Under the pieces are notes generated by a model. The model was not told where the DNA came from. It searched no databases and saw only the letters and a list, made by a program, of their open reading frames with translations. A DNA stretch of 64,000 bases. It comes from Fulvimarina manganoxydans (GTDB taxonomy: Bacteria > Pseudomonadota > Alphaproteobacteria > Rhizobiales > Rhizobiaceae). The stretch is from the NCBI RefSeq assembly GCF_900176465.1, contig NZ_FWXR01000001.1, positions 372,001 through 436,000 of the forward strand, given 5' to 3'. This document shows, piece after piece, positions 63,508-64,000 of the stretch (position 1 is its first letter; every line of letters starts with the position of its first letter). The position numbers and the translations under genes are program-made.

Positions 63508-64000
63508 ATGTTCAACGTCTTGTCCGGTATTTGGGCGCTTCTGATCGGTATCGTCCTGATCATGCTGGGCAACGGCATGCATTTCACCCTCATCGGTCTG
63601 CGCGGTGGCATCGAGGGCTTTTCCGCGACCGAACTCGCCATCATCACCTCGGGCTATTTCGTGGGTTTCCTGTCCGGCGCGCGGTTCACGCCCTCGTTGA
63701 TCCGCCGGGTCGGCCATGTGCGTGTTTTCGCCGCGCTTGGCAGCTTCATGTCGGCGGGGTTGATCAGCTTCCCGCTCCTGACCGAGCCCTGGGCCTGGAC
63801 CGTGCTGCGCCTTCTCATCGGCTTTTGCATGTCCGGTGTCTATGTAACTGCCGAAAGCTGGCTGAACGATGCCTCGACCAATGAGACACGGGGCAAGGTA
63901 CTGTCCGCCTATATGATCTCGCAGACGGTCGGGATTATCGGCGCGCAGGGCCTGCTCAATCTCGGCGATCCGGCGACCTCGGTTCTCTTCATCGGCGCCT
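63508..64000 (+). CDS. MFS transporter, N-terminal part, cut by window edge
   Basis: The first 164 codons of a major facilitator superfamily protein. Five membrane segments are visible, beginning IWALLIGIVLIMLGNGMHFTLIGL. The loop between helices 2 and 3 is GARFTPSLIRRVGHVRVFAALGS, a variant of the MFS motif. SGVYVTAESWLNDASTNETRGKVLSAYM resembles the YcaD/UMF-type branch. GAGGGAG precedes the ATG at 63508; an in-frame ATG at 63481 is less likely. The substrate is unknown and the frame continues past the window. Confidence 0.9.
   Translation, partial: MFNVLSGIWALLIGIVLIMLGNGMHFTLIGLRGGIEGFSATELAIITSGYFVGFLSGARFTPSLIRRVGHVRVFAALGSFMSAGLISFPLLTEPWAWTVLRLLIGFCMSGVYVTAESWLNDASTNETRGKVLSAYMISQTVGIIGAQGLLNLGDPATSVLFIGA

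Noticed and set aside
62991-63647. 218-codon minus-strand frame after ilvB
   Set aside because: It runs into the start of the MFS gene, is rich in Ser/Arg/Pro and has no ribosome site or homology that I can see.
1-64000. tRNA, rRNA, prophage or integrated element
   Set aside because: Reading the intergenic gaps on both strands found no tRNA T-arm or anticodon pattern, no integrase or transposase and no attachment-site duplication. A tRNA-finding program would be needed to exclude a missed tRNA.

Overview
The window looks like a high-GC chromosomal segment of a flagellated alphaproteobacterium of the order Hyphomicrobiales (Rhizobiales). Three things point there: the acpXL-fabF2XL-fabF1XL-adh2XL-lpxXL cluster for very-long-chain fatty acid on lipid A, a rhizobial-type flagellar gene order that includes motE, and a NasS/NasT nitrate assimilation locus. 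A family such as Aurantimonadaceae would fit, but that is only a guess. No rRNA, tRNA, IS element, prophage or CRISPR array was found.

Layout. 1-4913 (minus): lipid A very-long-chain acyl cluster, with lpxXL cut by the window edge and no fabZXL gene in its usual place. 5340-17531: conserved housekeeping genes, including a MarR regulator, an M23 peptidase, prs, a lipoprotein, the lgt-midA-pgeF-M24 operon (minus), and ubiK, ybjN-like, proC and csaA (plus). 17578-32409 (minus): a complete nitrate assimilation locus, nasT-nasS-[leader with terminator]-nrtA-nrtB-nrtCD-nirB-nirD-nirC-PP2C/kinase-nasA. NasS/NasT should sense nitrate and relieve the terminator ahead of nrtA. The ABC transporter imports nitrate, NasA reduces it to nitrite, and NirBD reduces nitrite to ammonium.

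32465-39163: a patchy region with a MarR regulator, an orphan allA with a long hairpin in its leader, an unrecognised 501-residue protein, an orphan Pycsar-effector-like (DUF5706) membrane protein, and a TadG-like VWA protein. 39164-44518 (minus): an RND efflux operon (GbsR/MarR-like regulator, adaptor with a peptidoglycan-binding tail, pump). 44687-46448 (plus): a small operon of membrane protein, winged-helix regulator and an accessory UppS-type cis-prenyltransferase, with a palindromic operator on its promoter.

46563-60685: flagellar genes, fliI-flgF (minus), motA-fliM-small coiled coil-fliN-fliG-flhB (plus), then flgB-flgC-fliE-flgG-flgA-flgI-motE-flgH (plus) ending at an intrinsic terminator. 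60808-62825: ilvB (acetolactate synthase large subunit) behind a readable attenuator, with an 18-residue leader peptide rich in Ile/Val/Leu followed by a terminator. The window ends inside an MFS transporter gene. Dispersed hairpin repeats with a shared ATCGC-GAA-GCGAT core occur in several intergenic gaps.
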